A stretch of DNA of 64,000 nt. Source: AWTP1-18 sp036504515 (lineage in GTDB: Bacteria > Pseudomonadota > Gammaproteobacteria > Burkholderiales > Rhodocyclaceae). Below are positions 35,132 to 43,200 of the stretch, piece by piece (the stretch's first letter is position 1; every line of letters starts with the position of its first letter). The notes beneath the pieces are model-generated. The model did no database searches, had not been told where the DNA came from, and saw nothing but the letters and a program-made list of their open reading frames with translations. Location of the stretch: positions 248,001 through 312,000 of the forward strand of contig DASXVA010000001.1 in NCBI GenBank assembly GCA_036504515.1. Direction: 5' to 3'. The translations under genes and the position numbers were made by a program.

Positions 35132-36220
35132 TTATTTATCCCCCTGCGGAATGTCGATACCGGTTTTCTTTTTGGCCCGGGCCAGGGCAGTAACCGCTGC
35201 GTGAGCGGCAACACCGGCGGCGGTGACGGCGGCGGCAGTGCCACCGATCTTGTCGGCGTTGGATTCAATGCCGAACTGCTTGATGTCGGTAACGCGATCG
35301 TAGAAGCTGCCCTTGTCCCAGAAGCCTTCTTCCGAGCAACCGATACAACCGTGGCCGGACTGGATGGGGAAGGACACGCCGTTGTTCCAGCGTACGGTAG
35401 AGCAGGCGTTGTAGGTGGTGGGGCCTTTACAGCCCATCTTGTACAGGCAATAACCTTTGCGTGCAGCTTCGTCGTCCCAAGATTCCACGTATTGGCCGGC
35501 GTCAAAGTGAGGACGGCGATAGCACTTGTCGTGAATGCGCTGGCCGTAGAACATCTTGGGGCGACCTTGACGATCCAGCTCGGGAATCTTGTCGAAGGTG
35601 AGCATGTAGGTCACCACGCCGGTCATGACTTCGGCGATGGGGGGGCAACCGGGTACCTTGATGATGGGCTTGTCGGTAATCACCTTGTGTACCGGGGTTG
35701 CCCGGGTGGGGTTCGGCTTAGCGGCCTGGACGCAACCCCAGGAAGCACAGGAGCCCCAGGAGATAACGGCCTTGGCATCGGCACAGGTTTCCTTCAGCAC
35801 TTCAACAAAGGGACGGCCACCGTGAATGCAGTACATGCCGTCTTCGTTGAGGGGAGGATTACCTTCCACGGCAACGATGTAGTTGCCTTTGTATTTCTTC
35901 TTGATCTCGTCAAGGATGGCTTCGGCCTGATGGCCGGCGGCGGCCATCAGGGTGTCATCGTAGTCCAGGGAAAGCATGGACAACACCACATCCTTGGCCA
36001 AAGGGTGGGCAGAACGGATGAAGGATTCGGAGCAACAGGTGCACTCAAGGCCATGGAGCCAGAGCACCGGGGTACGGGGCTTGTTCTCCAGAGCATGGGC
36101 AATCTTGGGTGCGGCGGCTGAACCCAGACCCAGCGACGTGGCAGTCAGGGAACAGAACTTAAGGAAGCTGCGGCGGGAAATTCCCTGGCGGCGCAGCACT
36201 TCGTAAAAGGTTTCGGTCAT
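35132..36220 (-). CDS. hoxK: membrane-bound [NiFe] uptake hydrogenase small subunit, oxygen-tolerant type
   Basis: HoxK (362 aa) has a Tat signal (SRRSFLK at residues 15-21, cleavage probably after KIAHA), so the HoxKG dimer is exported folded. Two extra cysteines mark the [4Fe-3S] proximal cluster of oxygen-tolerant group 1d enzymes: GLECTCCSES (CTCC instead of CTGC) and SCASWGCVQ. The medial and distal clusters follow (CYRRPHFDAG, GCKGPTTYNAC, GHGCIGCSEEGFW). A C-terminal hydrophobic helix (about 320-345) anchors it to HoxZ. AGGAGG lies 5-6 nt before the ATG. A sigma-54 promoter precedes it. Confidence 0.98.
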   Translation of the reverse strand: MTETFYEVLRRQGISRRSFLKFCSLTATSLGLGSAAAPKIAHALENKPRTPVLWLHGLECTCCSESFIRSAHPLAKDVVLSMLSLDYDDTLMAAAGHQAEAILDEIKKKYKGNYIVAVEGNPPLNEDGMYCIHGGRPFVEVLKETCADAKAVISWGSCASWGCVQAAKPNPTRATPVHKVITDKPIIKVPGCPPIAEVMTGVVTYMLTFDKIPELDRQGRPKMFYGQRIHDKCYRRPHFDAGQYVESWDDEAARKGYCLYKMGCKGPTTYNACSTVRWNNGVSFPIQSGHGCIGCSEEGFWDKGSFYDRVTDIKQFGIESNADKIGGTAAAVTAAGVAAHAAVTALARAKKKTGIDIPQGDK

Positions 36221-36256
36221 CGCCCCCTCCTGTTATAGATGCAAGTGGGGAGATGC

Positions 36257-36272
36257 ATCAATAACCGTGCCA
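36257..36272 (-). promoter_or_regulatory. sigma-54 promoter of hoxKGZ
   Basis: The minus strand reads TGGCACGGTTATTGAT, with a perfect -24 element and TTGA in place of TTGC at -12. The expected start is near 36245, about 25 nt before the hoxK ATG. This agrees with activation by HoxA. Confidence 0.75.
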
Positions 36273-36337
36273 CCGGAAAGGAAAGGAAAAAGTCCTTTTT
36301 CTTCCTATAGTTGTTTAACTCTCAATTAACCATATAT

Positions 36338-36352
36338 GGAAAGAGGCTTTCC
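36338..36352. promoter_or_regulatory. inverted repeat upstream of the hoxK promoter, possible HoxA site
   Basis: GGAAAG-AGG-CTTTCC is a perfect 6-bp dyad about 95-100 bp before the predicted start, where activators of sigma-54 promoters normally bind. The stretch between is AT-rich (36300-36335). Assignment to HoxA is inference. Confidence 0.45.
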
Positions 36353-36422
36353 GATTTTGCAGGAAAGCTGGTTGCCAGTTGGTAGATAGCGGGGCCAGCT
36401 TCACACCCTGTTCAAGGGTGTT

Positions 36423-36740
36423 TCAGCCCCAGACCACCGGTTTTTTCTTGCGCAGACTCCACTCCAGCAGTTCCAGCAGGGGGACCGCCCGCTGGGTCAG
36501 GCTTACCGGGCTGCCCATGTCGGGCTTGGCTTCTTCTTCGCCGTTGGCAGCGTGGCTCTGCCGTTGGGCTTTGTCTTCTTCAATGGCCGCCCGGAGCCGG
36601 GCAACGGCGTCGGGCAACTGCTCGAGGGTGACGATGCCTTCATCGGTAATGGCCTTGCCCATGAGCTTCATCATGTGTTTGGCCACATCGCCGAACATGA
36701 TGACGTCGCCGGAGGCGGGGGAGCGGAAAGTGATAATCAT
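36423..36740 (-). CDS. DUF1840 protein
   Basis: This 105-aa protein matches the betaproteobacterial DUF1840 family: MIITFRSPASGDVIMFGDVAK at the N-terminus and a C-terminal RAVPLLELLEWSLRKKKPVVW. Function is unknown. The start overlaps the stop of the hydrolase gene. A small hairpin CACCCT-TGAAC-AGGGTG (36404-36420) follows the stop and may limit read-through into the hydrogenase operon. Confidence 0.85.
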   Translation of the reverse strand: MIITFRSPASGDVIMFGDVAKHMMKLMGKAITDEGIVTLEQLPDAVARLRAAIEEDKAQRQSHAANGEEEAKPDMGSPVSLTQRAVPLLELLEWSLRKKKPVVWG

Positions 36741-37594
36741 GCAGCACTCGCTTTCGTTTTCTTCGGGGTCAGTCCCAGGGCCTGCAGCCAGGCCAGAATG
36801 CCGCTGGCTACTTTTTCCCAGTCCTTTTCCAACATCAGGCCATGGCCCATGCCGGGATAGATGACCGGCTCGACATCGTAGGAGCGGGCCGTCATTTCAG
36901 CAGCAGAAGCAGGCACCAGATGATCGTACTCCGCCCCCAGCACCAGTAAGCGATCCTTGCCGCCTTCGATATTGCCAAGCACAGTACGGATGCTGGGCAG
37001 ACCGAAAATCATCATGTCCCACAGGGCCCGGTGGGATTCCGGCTGGGACAATTTATAGAAACGCATCAAGTCTTCCATATCAATATCCTGGGCGAACAGT
37101 GCATCTCGCAGACTTTCGTAGGAAGCCTGACCGCCGGACATGATGTTGTTCAGATCCCCCATCAAGGATGGCTTGGAGAACATCATGCTAATCGCCGAGC
37201 CCATCAACCCTTGGGGCGGCACCGAACACATCAACACGGCAGCCGGGGCGCTGTATTTCTCTAGGTATTTCTGCACAACGAAACCACCCATGGAATGGCC
37301 AACCAAGATCGGCGGTTGGGGCATGGTTTCCACTACTTCACGGACATCATTCACATAGTCGGTGATGGAAAGACTATCCAGATAGTCATGCCCCTCACTT
37401 GCGCCGTGGCCGGAAACGGAAATGGCCCACGCATCCAGCCCTTTCTTGGCAAACCAGGGCAGAAAATGCTCATCCCAACACCAGGCACCACAAAAGGCAC
37501 CGTGGATGAAAAGCAGGGGAGGACAGGAATCATCAAGGGAATCCGCACTTCGGCGGAGAACTTCTAGTTTTTTTATTTTCACTGAGGGGTACAA
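36737..37594 (-). CDS. alpha/beta-hydrolase
   Basis: This 285-aa protein has the alpha/beta-hydrolase fold: oxyanion-region LLFIHGAFCGAWCWDEHF, nucleophile elbow GHSMGG (Ser near 104), acidic residue in GAEYDHLVP, and catalytic His in YPGMGHGLM. No lid or signal peptide is evident, so it is a cytoplasmic esterase or related enzyme of unknown substrate. The start is uncertain: the frame opens with TTG 37594, with GTG 37582 as an alternative. It is co-transcribed with the DUF1840 gene. Confidence 0.85.
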   Translation of the reverse strand: MYPSVKIKKLEVLRRSADSLDDSCPPLLFIHGAFCGAWCWDEHFLPWFAKKGLDAWAISVSGHGASEGHDYLDSLSITDYVNDVREVVETMPQPPILVGHSMGGFVVQKYLEKYSAPAAVLMCSVPPQGLMGSAISMMFSKPSLMGDLNNIMSGGQASYESLRDALFAQDIDMEDLMRFYKLSQPESHRALWDMMIFGLPSIRTVLGNIEGGKDRLLVLGAEYDHLVPASAAEMTARSYDVEPVIYPGMGHGLMLEKDWEKVASGILAWLQALGLTPKKTKASAA

Positions 37595-37648
37595 ATAAAT
37601 GAGTACGTAGGAATTCTATTCATTCCTGCTTTGAACAATGTAACGAAA

Positions 37649-38875
37649 CTAGGCAGGGCTTTCTTGACGCAAAGCCTGTTCCACGGCGGCCACCCGGGCA
37701 GCGTGAATGCGTTCGGGAATCAGGCCTGGTTGGGGGGAGTCCTTGGCAATAGCGCCAGCATCGACAGCCCGCACCACCTTCAGGGCTATTCTCCACTGTT
37801 CCGCCGCCGGATAGGGTTTGTTCTGCCAACCCAAGCGTCCACGGTAGTCCGCTTCACAGGCCAATAGAATGTCGGCAAAGCGTTCGGGACGGCGCAAAAC
37901 ATCGCAATGTTCCAGAATTTTCACCACCGTGGCGGGTCGCAAAACTGATATTTGGGCCAATTCGCCGTGATGTCTAGCCACCAGCCGCGCCACATCACGG
38001 CAATCCGTAGGCACTCGCAGCCGTTCACAAAGGGGCTCCAGCAATTGCACACTACGTTGTTCGTGACCGATGTGCCGGGGCAGGATGTCGGCGGGGGTCG
38101 TGCCTTTGCCCAGATCATGGGTCAAGGCAGCGAAGCGGGCAGCCAGGGGCGCCTTCAGTTGAGCGGCCATGTCGATGACCATCATCACATGGATGCCGGT
38201 ATCAATCTCCGGGTGGTAGTCAGCCCGTTGGGGCACGCCCCAAAGCGCATCCAGTTCCGGCAACAGCTTCTTCAGGGCGCCGCAGGACCGCAATATCTCG
38301 AACATGCGGGAGGGCTGCGCTTCCATCAGCCCCCGAGCCAGTTCCTGCCAGACGCGTTCAGCCACCAGATGGTCCACCTCGCCAGCGCTCACCATCTGCG
38401 TCATCAGCGCTGTGGTTTCCGGCGCTACGCTGAATTCGGTAAAGCGGGCGGCAAACCGGGCCAGCCGCAGAATACGCACCGGGTCTTCGGCAAACGCATC
38501 GGACACATGGCGTAAAACCCTGGCGTCAATATCGCGGCGGCCACCATAGGGGTCGTACAAATTCCCGGCTTCGTCCTTGGCAATGGCGTTGACGGTGAGG
38601 TCGCGGCGAATCAGGTCTTCTTCCAGACTGACATCGGCCGAAGTGTGGAATACAAAACCCTTGTAACCCGGCGCCGTCTTGCGCTCGGTGCGGGCCAGGG
38701 CGTATTCCTCTTTTGTCTTGGGATGCAGAAAAACCGGAAAATCCTTGCCTACCGGCAGATAGCCGGCCTCAACCATGGCCTCCGGCGTTGCTCCGACAAC
38801 GACCCAATCCCGGTCCTGCACCGGCAAACCCAACAATTCATCGCGGACAGCGCCGCCGACGGAAAAGATTTTCAT
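37649..38875 (-). CDS. cca: CCA-adding tRNA nucleotidyltransferase with HD domain
   Basis: This 408-aa enzyme adds or repairs the 3' CCA of tRNAs without a template. SVGGAVRDELLGLPVQDRDWVVV has the GG and DxD motifs of the class II nucleotidyltransferase fold; RRDLTVNAIA and DPVRILRLARFAARF follow. An HD domain (ALTHDLGKGTTP) near residue 255 gives the phosphohydrolase-type activity of the gammaproteobacteria-like multifunctional form. ATG 38875 (MKIFSVGG) is preferred over an upstream in-frame start that would overlap the divergent DUF2520 gene. Confidence 0.95.
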   Translation of the reverse strand: MKIFSVGGAVRDELLGLPVQDRDWVVVGATPEAMVEAGYLPVGKDFPVFLHPKTKEEYALARTERKTAPGYKGFVFHTSADVSLEEDLIRRDLTVNAIAKDEAGNLYDPYGGRRDIDARVLRHVSDAFAEDPVRILRLARFAARFTEFSVAPETTALMTQMVSAGEVDHLVAERVWQELARGLMEAQPSRMFEILRSCGALKKLLPELDALWGVPQRADYHPEIDTGIHVMMVIDMAAQLKAPLAARFAALTHDLGKGTTPADILPRHIGHEQRSVQLLEPLCERLRVPTDCRDVARLVARHHGELAQISVLRPATVVKILEHCDVLRRPERFADILLACEADYRGRLGWQNKPYPAAEQWRIALKVVRAVDAGAIAKDSPQPGLIPERIHAARVAAVEQALRQESPA

Positions 38876-38955
38876 GGGCCTAAGCTTAACAGGAGCCCCC
38901 TCGAACGATGGAATCAATGGTCCATAATCCCCAGCCCGCCCCTGAAAGCCGCACT

Positions 38956-39834
38956 ATGACTGCCCCTCGCCTGAATCTGATCGGTCCCGGCCGCCTCGGC
39001 CGTACCCTTGCCCATCTCTGGCAGCAAAACGGTACCGTTGAGGTGCAAACGGTATGCGGCAATACGCCGGCCAGAACTCAAGAAGCTCTGGCCTTTATCG
39101 GCGCGGGTCATGCCGCCAATCTGGCTAATCTCCCTGAGTCAGAACTGTTATTGCTCGCAACGCCAGACGATGCATTGCCCACCGTCGTCAATGCTCTGGC
39201 CGCGCTTAACCGGCTCAACCCCGGCACCATCGTCTTTCATTGCAGTGGTGCCCTGACCTGTGATGTATTGGCCCCTCTTGCGGTACAGGGGGCCGTGACC
39301 GCCAGCATTCATCCGCTCAAATCCTTTGCCGACCCAAAGCAAGCCATCACCGACTTTGCCGGCACACGCTGCGCTTACGAAGGCAATCCGGCGGCGCTGG
39401 CCCTATTGCTCCCGCTCTTCACCACTCTTGGCGCCCACTGTTTCCCCATTCAAGCCGAGCACAAAACCCTTTATCACGCGGGAGCCGTCCTCGCCTGCAA
39501 TAGCCTGGTGGCGCTCATGGAAGCAGCCCTGAGCTGCATGGCAGCTGCCGGTGTACCACGCCACGAAGCATGGCCTGCCCTGTGTCCCTTGGTTGAGGGC
39601 ACCCTGAACAACATCGACAAACTTGGTACCACCACTGCCCTCACCGGCCCGATTGCGAGAGGCGATGTCGGCACGGCCAGCCGACAACTGGCTGCCACAA
39701 CAGCACTGCATCCCGATATCGGTGTTACCTATCGCAGCTTGAGCCAGATCGCCCTCGAACTGGCCCGCCCTCGCCTGAGTCCTGAGCAGGTAGCCGCCCT
39801 GGAAAAAGCCCTGTGGATCAAGCCTCATCCATAA
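38956..39834 (+). CDS. Rossmann-like/DUF2520 protein
   Basis: This 292-aa protein has an N-terminal NAD(P)-binding motif (LIGPGRLGRTLAHLW), a TPDDALP segment, FHCSGALTCDVL, and a C-terminal helical DUF2520 domain (HAGAVLACNSLVALMEAA). It resembles 6-phosphogluconate dehydrogenase/ProC-type folds; no function is established. Start ATG 38956 (MTAPRLNLIG) is preferred to 38908, which lacks similarity. It is divergent from cca. Confidence 0.88.
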   Translation: MTAPRLNLIGPGRLGRTLAHLWQQNGTVEVQTVCGNTPARTQEALAFIGAGHAANLANLPESELLLLATPDDALPTVVNALAALNRLNPGTIVFHCSGALTCDVLAPLAVQGAVTASIHPLKSFADPKQAITDFAGTRCAYEGNPAALALLLPLFTTLGAHCFPIQAEHKTLYHAGAVLACNSLVALMEAALSCMAAAGVPRHEAWPALCPLVEGTLNNIDKLGTTTALTGPIARGDVGTASRQLAATTALHPDIGVTYRSLSQIALELARPRLSPEQVAALEKALWIKPHP

Positions 39835-39863
39835 GCTAAACCGAGGTTTCATCCCCTCTGCCA

Positions 39864-39892
39864 TGGACTCCCACAGCGAAAAGCGCTATCCT
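39864..39892 (+). promoter_or_regulatory. promoter of tRNA-Arg
   Basis: TGGACT (39864-39869) and TATCCT (39887-39892) with a 17-nt spacer; each matches its consensus at four of six bases. A GC-rich discriminator follows, as usual for stable-RNA promoters. Confidence 0.5.
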
Positions 39893-39902
39893 TCGCGCCC
39901 TC

Positions 39903-39979
39903 GCGCCCGTAGCTCAGCTGGATAGAGTACTGCCCTCCGAAGGCAGGGGTCGAACGTTCGAATCGTTTCGGGCGCACCA
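39903..39979 (+). tRNA. tRNA-Arg (anticodon CCG)
   Basis: A 77-nt tRNA with acceptor GCGCCCG/CGGGCGC, D-arm GCTCAGCTGGATAGAG, anticodon stem CTGCC/GGCAG with loop CTCCGAA (anticodon CCG, reads CGG codons), T-loop GTTCGAATC and encoded CCA. Its 3' 46 bp are the attachment site of the integrative element; integration restores a full tRNA. Confidence 0.96.
39934..39979 (+). repeat. attL, 46-bp direct repeat in the tRNA-Arg 3' half
   Basis: The 46 bp from the anticodon loop (CCTCCGAAGG) to the CCA are repeated exactly at 45752-45797. Bases on both sides differ (C/A before, A/C after), giving clear ends of the crossover identity block. Confidence 0.93.
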
Positions 39980-39988
39980 ATTAGAAGG

Positions 39989-40023
39989 AAAGGGCTGATT
40001 CCACAAGGAGTCGGCCCTTTTTT
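39989..40023 (+). terminator. terminator just inside the element, after the tRNA
   Basis: AAAGGGCTGATTCC and GGAGTCGGCCCTTT pair around ACAA with few mismatches, then run into TTTTTT. It gives the tRNA a new terminator after integration. Confidence 0.85.
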
Positions 40024-40042
40024 CATTCTGGAACCGCTGAAA

Positions 40043-40069
40043 TTGCTACACGTAACTGCTACACGTGAA
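40043..40069 (+). repeat. putative integrase arm sites, left end
   Basis: TTGCTACACGTAAC is followed directly by TGCTACACGTGA: two tandem TGCTACACGT units. The same pair, in the same orientation, occurs at 45674-45697. Paired short direct repeats near att sites are the usual form of tyrosine-integrase arm sites. Confidence 0.65.
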
Positions 40070-40082
40070 GGGCATTCCATCC

Positions 40083-41294
40083 ATGCCAAGTCATACCAAC
40101 TTGGTTCGTCGCGGTGCGACGTATTACTTCCGGGCACGGGTCCCTGAAGACCTGAAGCAGCACTACCAGCGACGGGAGTTTTTCATCTCTTTGAAGACCT
40201 CCAATCCTGTTCAAGCCGAATATGCACTGATACACCTGAAGGCTCGGCTGTTGAATGACTTTGCCAGTCTTCGAGGAGTCATACAGCCAGCTACAGTGCC
40301 GCCCACTCTTGTTGCCCAGCCCATTCCCATAGTTGACGCTGAGAGGGTGTCGTTATGGTCGTTAGTGCAGTATTGGACCTGTCAAGCAGAGAGACGGCCA
40401 CGCACCCTCCTAGAAGTGAATACGACGGTCAAGCGGTTCCTTGCCTGCAATGGTGATCTGTCCGCCAACGCGGTCGAGAGGCGGCACGTCATTGCACTTA
40501 AGGATTGGATGCTGGAGCAGGGTAGGTCCGCCGCCACGGTAAAGAAGGCGATGGGCCTGCTGTCGGCAGTCTTTGAGCTGGCTGTTGCGAACGACAAGCT
40601 AAACGCCAACCCGGCAAGGGGCATTCGGTTTTCTAAACCCAAGGTGGAACGAAAAAGCCGGGTGCCGTTTGATGCCGACGACCTGAAGCGGATATTTTCG
40701 TCTCCAGTCTTTTCTGAAGCACTACGTTCCCAGGGCGGAAAGGGCGAGGCAGCGGTCTGGCTACCGTATCTGGGACTTTGGACCGGGGCGCGCCTAGAGG
40801 AGTTGGGGCAACTGCTAGTCACCGATGTGCGAAGCGAGCAAGGCTGCTACTACCTAGACATTTGCGATGAGCCAAACAGCGACAAGCGGCTCAAGTCCAC
40901 TTCATCACGCCGAAGAGTGCCGCTCCATCCTGAGCTTCTACGGCTTGGGTTCATTGATTACGTGGAGCAACAAAGGGATGCCGGTCATGTGCGGCTCTTC
41001 CCTTTACTCGCACGTTCAGGAGGTCGGCAACTCACTTCCAACTGGTCGCAGTGGTTCAGTCGTTACCTGAGAGATACGGTCGGTATACAGGACCGGCGCA
41101 AGGTCTTTCACTCGTTCCGGCATGGGTTCAAAGAAGCATGCCGTCAGTCGGGCATTCCCAAGGACATCCATGACCAACTGACCGGCCATGCCTCACCCGA
41201 TGTGGGCGATAGATACGGCGGCGAGCATTATCCGCTAGCTCCATTGGCGGCTGCGATAGAGCGTCTGAGCTACTCAAGCTTTCTGCCTGCGTGA
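40083..41294 (+). CDS. int: tyrosine recombinase (integrase) of the element
   Basis: This 403-aa integrase has an N-terminal DUF6538-like segment (NLVRRGATYYFRARVPEDLKQ) that binds arm DNA, a SAM-like core-binding domain (about 95-180; KDWMLEQGRSAATVKKAMGLL) and the catalytic domain. Catalytic residues are visible: Arg in LWTGARLEELGQL, HSFRH (H and R), His in TGHAS, and Tyr in VGDRYGGEHYPL. It starts at ATG 40083, about 100 bp inside attL, reading into the element. The ATG at 40065 is an alternative start. Confidence 0.93.
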   Translation: MPSHTNLVRRGATYYFRARVPEDLKQHYQRREFFISLKTSNPVQAEYALIHLKARLLNDFASLRGVIQPATVPPTLVAQPIPIVDAERVSLWSLVQYWTCQAERRPRTLLEVNTTVKRFLACNGDLSANAVERRHVIALKDWMLEQGRSAATVKKAMGLLSAVFELAVANDKLNANPARGIRFSKPKVERKSRVPFDADDLKRIFSSPVFSEALRSQGGKGEAAVWLPYLGLWTGARLEELGQLLVTDVRSEQGCYYLDICDEPNSDKRLKSTSSRRRVPLHPELLRLGFIDYVEQQRDAGHVRLFPLLARSGGRQLTSNWSQWFSRYLRDTVGIQDRRKVFHSFRHGFKEACRQSGIPKDIHDQLTGHASPDVGDRYGGEHYPLAPLAAAIERLSYSSFLPA

Positions 41295-41406
41295 CCTGCG
41301 ATCCGGTGCGACGATAAAGCGAGCGGTAGACGTGACGGAAGTTTCGCTGATTTCTAGCCTAAAGGTGCCGGCGGCCTCGCTGTTTTATCTTGTGTATTAA
41401 TCGTTC

Positions 41407-43167
41407 CTAAGACGCGCCAATCAATATCTCGCAGTTATCAGAGGTAAAGGTGTCTATCTCTGACAGCTTCTTGGAGAAAACCGTGTAGCGCACTTTAGCT
41501 ATTTCAAAGATTTGTTCAAGAGTCGATGCTCTATAGTCGCCGCATGATAGCCTCATCACCTCAAAAACAATCAAGTCGAGGTAGTGGTGGCCATTCTCGA
41601 CCAGCGTGTCAATATATGGAGGTGGCGTTCTGCCGGAATGGACAATAAGGTTCCGAGCTCTATATATTCTTCGTAGTTGCCATGACACTTTTTTCTCGTG
41701 AAGTGCAAACAGCTTTTGAACCTTCTTTTTATCTGAAAGAGTCTCACTGAGTTTGAAAAATCTATACCGCAGAAGGTGAAAATCCTTGAGGTGTTCATAC
41801 AAGCCTTGTCGCAAAGGCTCGTTCTCCTCCAGACAAAGCAATCGAAGACACTTTCCAAGAAGTGAAGTCTTAGGGTCGCACTTCACTTTTTGTAATATTT
41901 TTCTAACCCTCCATTTATCCCAATTCATCAAATCGTAGGAAATCTGCTGAACTAGCCTCTGTATATAAAAATGGAGCAAAAATGGCAGGGTGGCAGACGT
42001 AATATTTGATATCTTGGATGCGCCACTGTGGGAAGGGGTTAGAGTTTCGAGTGCTGTCCATAAATTGATAAGCTGGTTATCAATTATCGGATGATTTACG
42101 CATATACCGTGGATGTCCGCCACTCGGTTGAATTTGCTGAAGCTTAACCCCTTTGCTGAGAAGGATTTAAGAAGATTGTTCAGCTCTTTTGCGGCTTTTT
42201 CCGGGCGAAGGTCTGATGCTCTATCCATTGCGCCACGAGGCGCTTCAATGCATTTCGCTTCATTGCTGCAGCATTTCTTAATAACTACAACCGGTTCGCG
42301 CCACGTGATCTTTGCTCTGTGAAGAAAAAGCGAAATTAAATCACTAAGGTTGTCCATGCTGCGAATAGCGGCCTCGCGTGCGCCGTAAGGATCGTGCGCG
42401 CGTATATCGCTCCCAACGACGTATAGTTCGTTTTCGGTCGGCTTGAATTTGGTTTTTTCTATTATTTCTTCCGCACCCTCAGGTGCTGTTGAGGAAATCT
42501 TTAATTTAAAAGCGCCAATTGAGTCAGCGACAGGTTGAATGTTCTTGCTTGCAATTAGCAGGACCTGAAATGAGTGGGTTTTTGGCGTTATTAACTTGAT
42601 GAAGTTGTCGAGATAAGAAACATCTTCAATCGCCGGGCCTTCATTAAAGAAACAGATTTGAACACAGTCGTATAAATACTGCTTTGATAGGCCCATATTC
42701 ACAAGGGTTGTGACGAGCATTCGCGCTAGCGTATCGATGGGACTTTTTTCTATGGCTTGTATCGACCGTTCTAGCTGAGACAGTGTGGCGTTCAAATATC
42801 TTAGAGGGTTTATGCTTCGCTCTAAAACTTCTAGCCTAAGCTTGAGGGCCGGCAATTCAGATTCATTGGCAATATTGGTGTAATACTCAATATCTGAATC
42901 CAGCAGCCCCTTCGCAACTTTATCGTTTTGGACAGACCAAACCAGCTCTTCCAAAACATGGGATAGGTTAGCGAAATCAATTACTCCAGACTCGATATCC
43001 GCAATAAGGGATATCGCTTCTCCGGCTAAATAAGGGGCATTAAGTGCAGATGGTTTGTATGAATCAAGTGTGTAGTCAAATAGAAGCTCTTCAAGCCTTT
43101 GAGCGAAAAACTTCAAGCCGTCCAGGCAGGGGTCGGCAGACCATCTAGATAAACTGCGAAAGCGCAT
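41407..43167 (-). CDS. HEPN-like protein, candidate RNase/defence gene
   Basis: This 586-aa cytoplasmic protein is AT-richer than its surroundings. I recognise no full-length family. Its C-terminal third looks like an ApeA-type HEPN domain: NQLINLWTALETLTP near residue 360, and RARNLIVHSG near 503-512, which contains the RNase motif R-x4-H (R505, H510). HEPN proteins of this kind act as RNases in toxin-antitoxin and anti-phage systems. The N-terminal 350 residues are helical and unassigned, with a KKCCSNEAKCIEAP cysteine patch near 295-310. It shares the element with a recombinase and lies convergent to int. Defence function is inference from motif and location. Confidence 0.75.
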   Translation of the reverse strand: MRFRSLSRWSADPCLDGLKFFAQRLEELLFDYTLDSYKPSALNAPYLAGEAISLIADIESGVIDFANLSHVLEELVWSVQNDKVAKGLLDSDIEYYTNIANESELPALKLRLEVLERSINPLRYLNATLSQLERSIQAIEKSPIDTLARMLVTTLVNMGLSKQYLYDCVQICFFNEGPAIEDVSYLDNFIKLITPKTHSFQVLLIASKNIQPVADSIGAFKLKISSTAPEGAEEIIEKTKFKPTENELYVVGSDIRAHDPYGAREAAIRSMDNLSDLISLFLHRAKITWREPVVVIKKCCSNEAKCIEAPRGAMDRASDLRPEKAAKELNNLLKSFSAKGLSFSKFNRVADIHGICVNHPIIDNQLINLWTALETLTPSHSGASKISNITSATLPFLLHFYIQRLVQQISYDLMNWDKWRVRKILQKVKCDPKTSLLGKCLRLLCLEENEPLRQGLYEHLKDFHLLRYRFFKLSETLSDKKKVQKLFALHEKKVSWQLRRIYRARNLIVHSGRTPPPYIDTLVENGHHYLDLIVFEVMRLSCGDYRASTLEQIFEIAKVRYTVFSKKLSEIDTFTSDNCEILIGAS

Positions 43168-43200
43168 CGGACACTCGCGAGTATTAAGGTGACAGAAGCA

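Noticed and set aside
33354..35204. 616-codon plus-strand frame
   Set aside because: Antisense to hoxG, which has all catalytic motifs; the plus-strand product has no recognisable domain.
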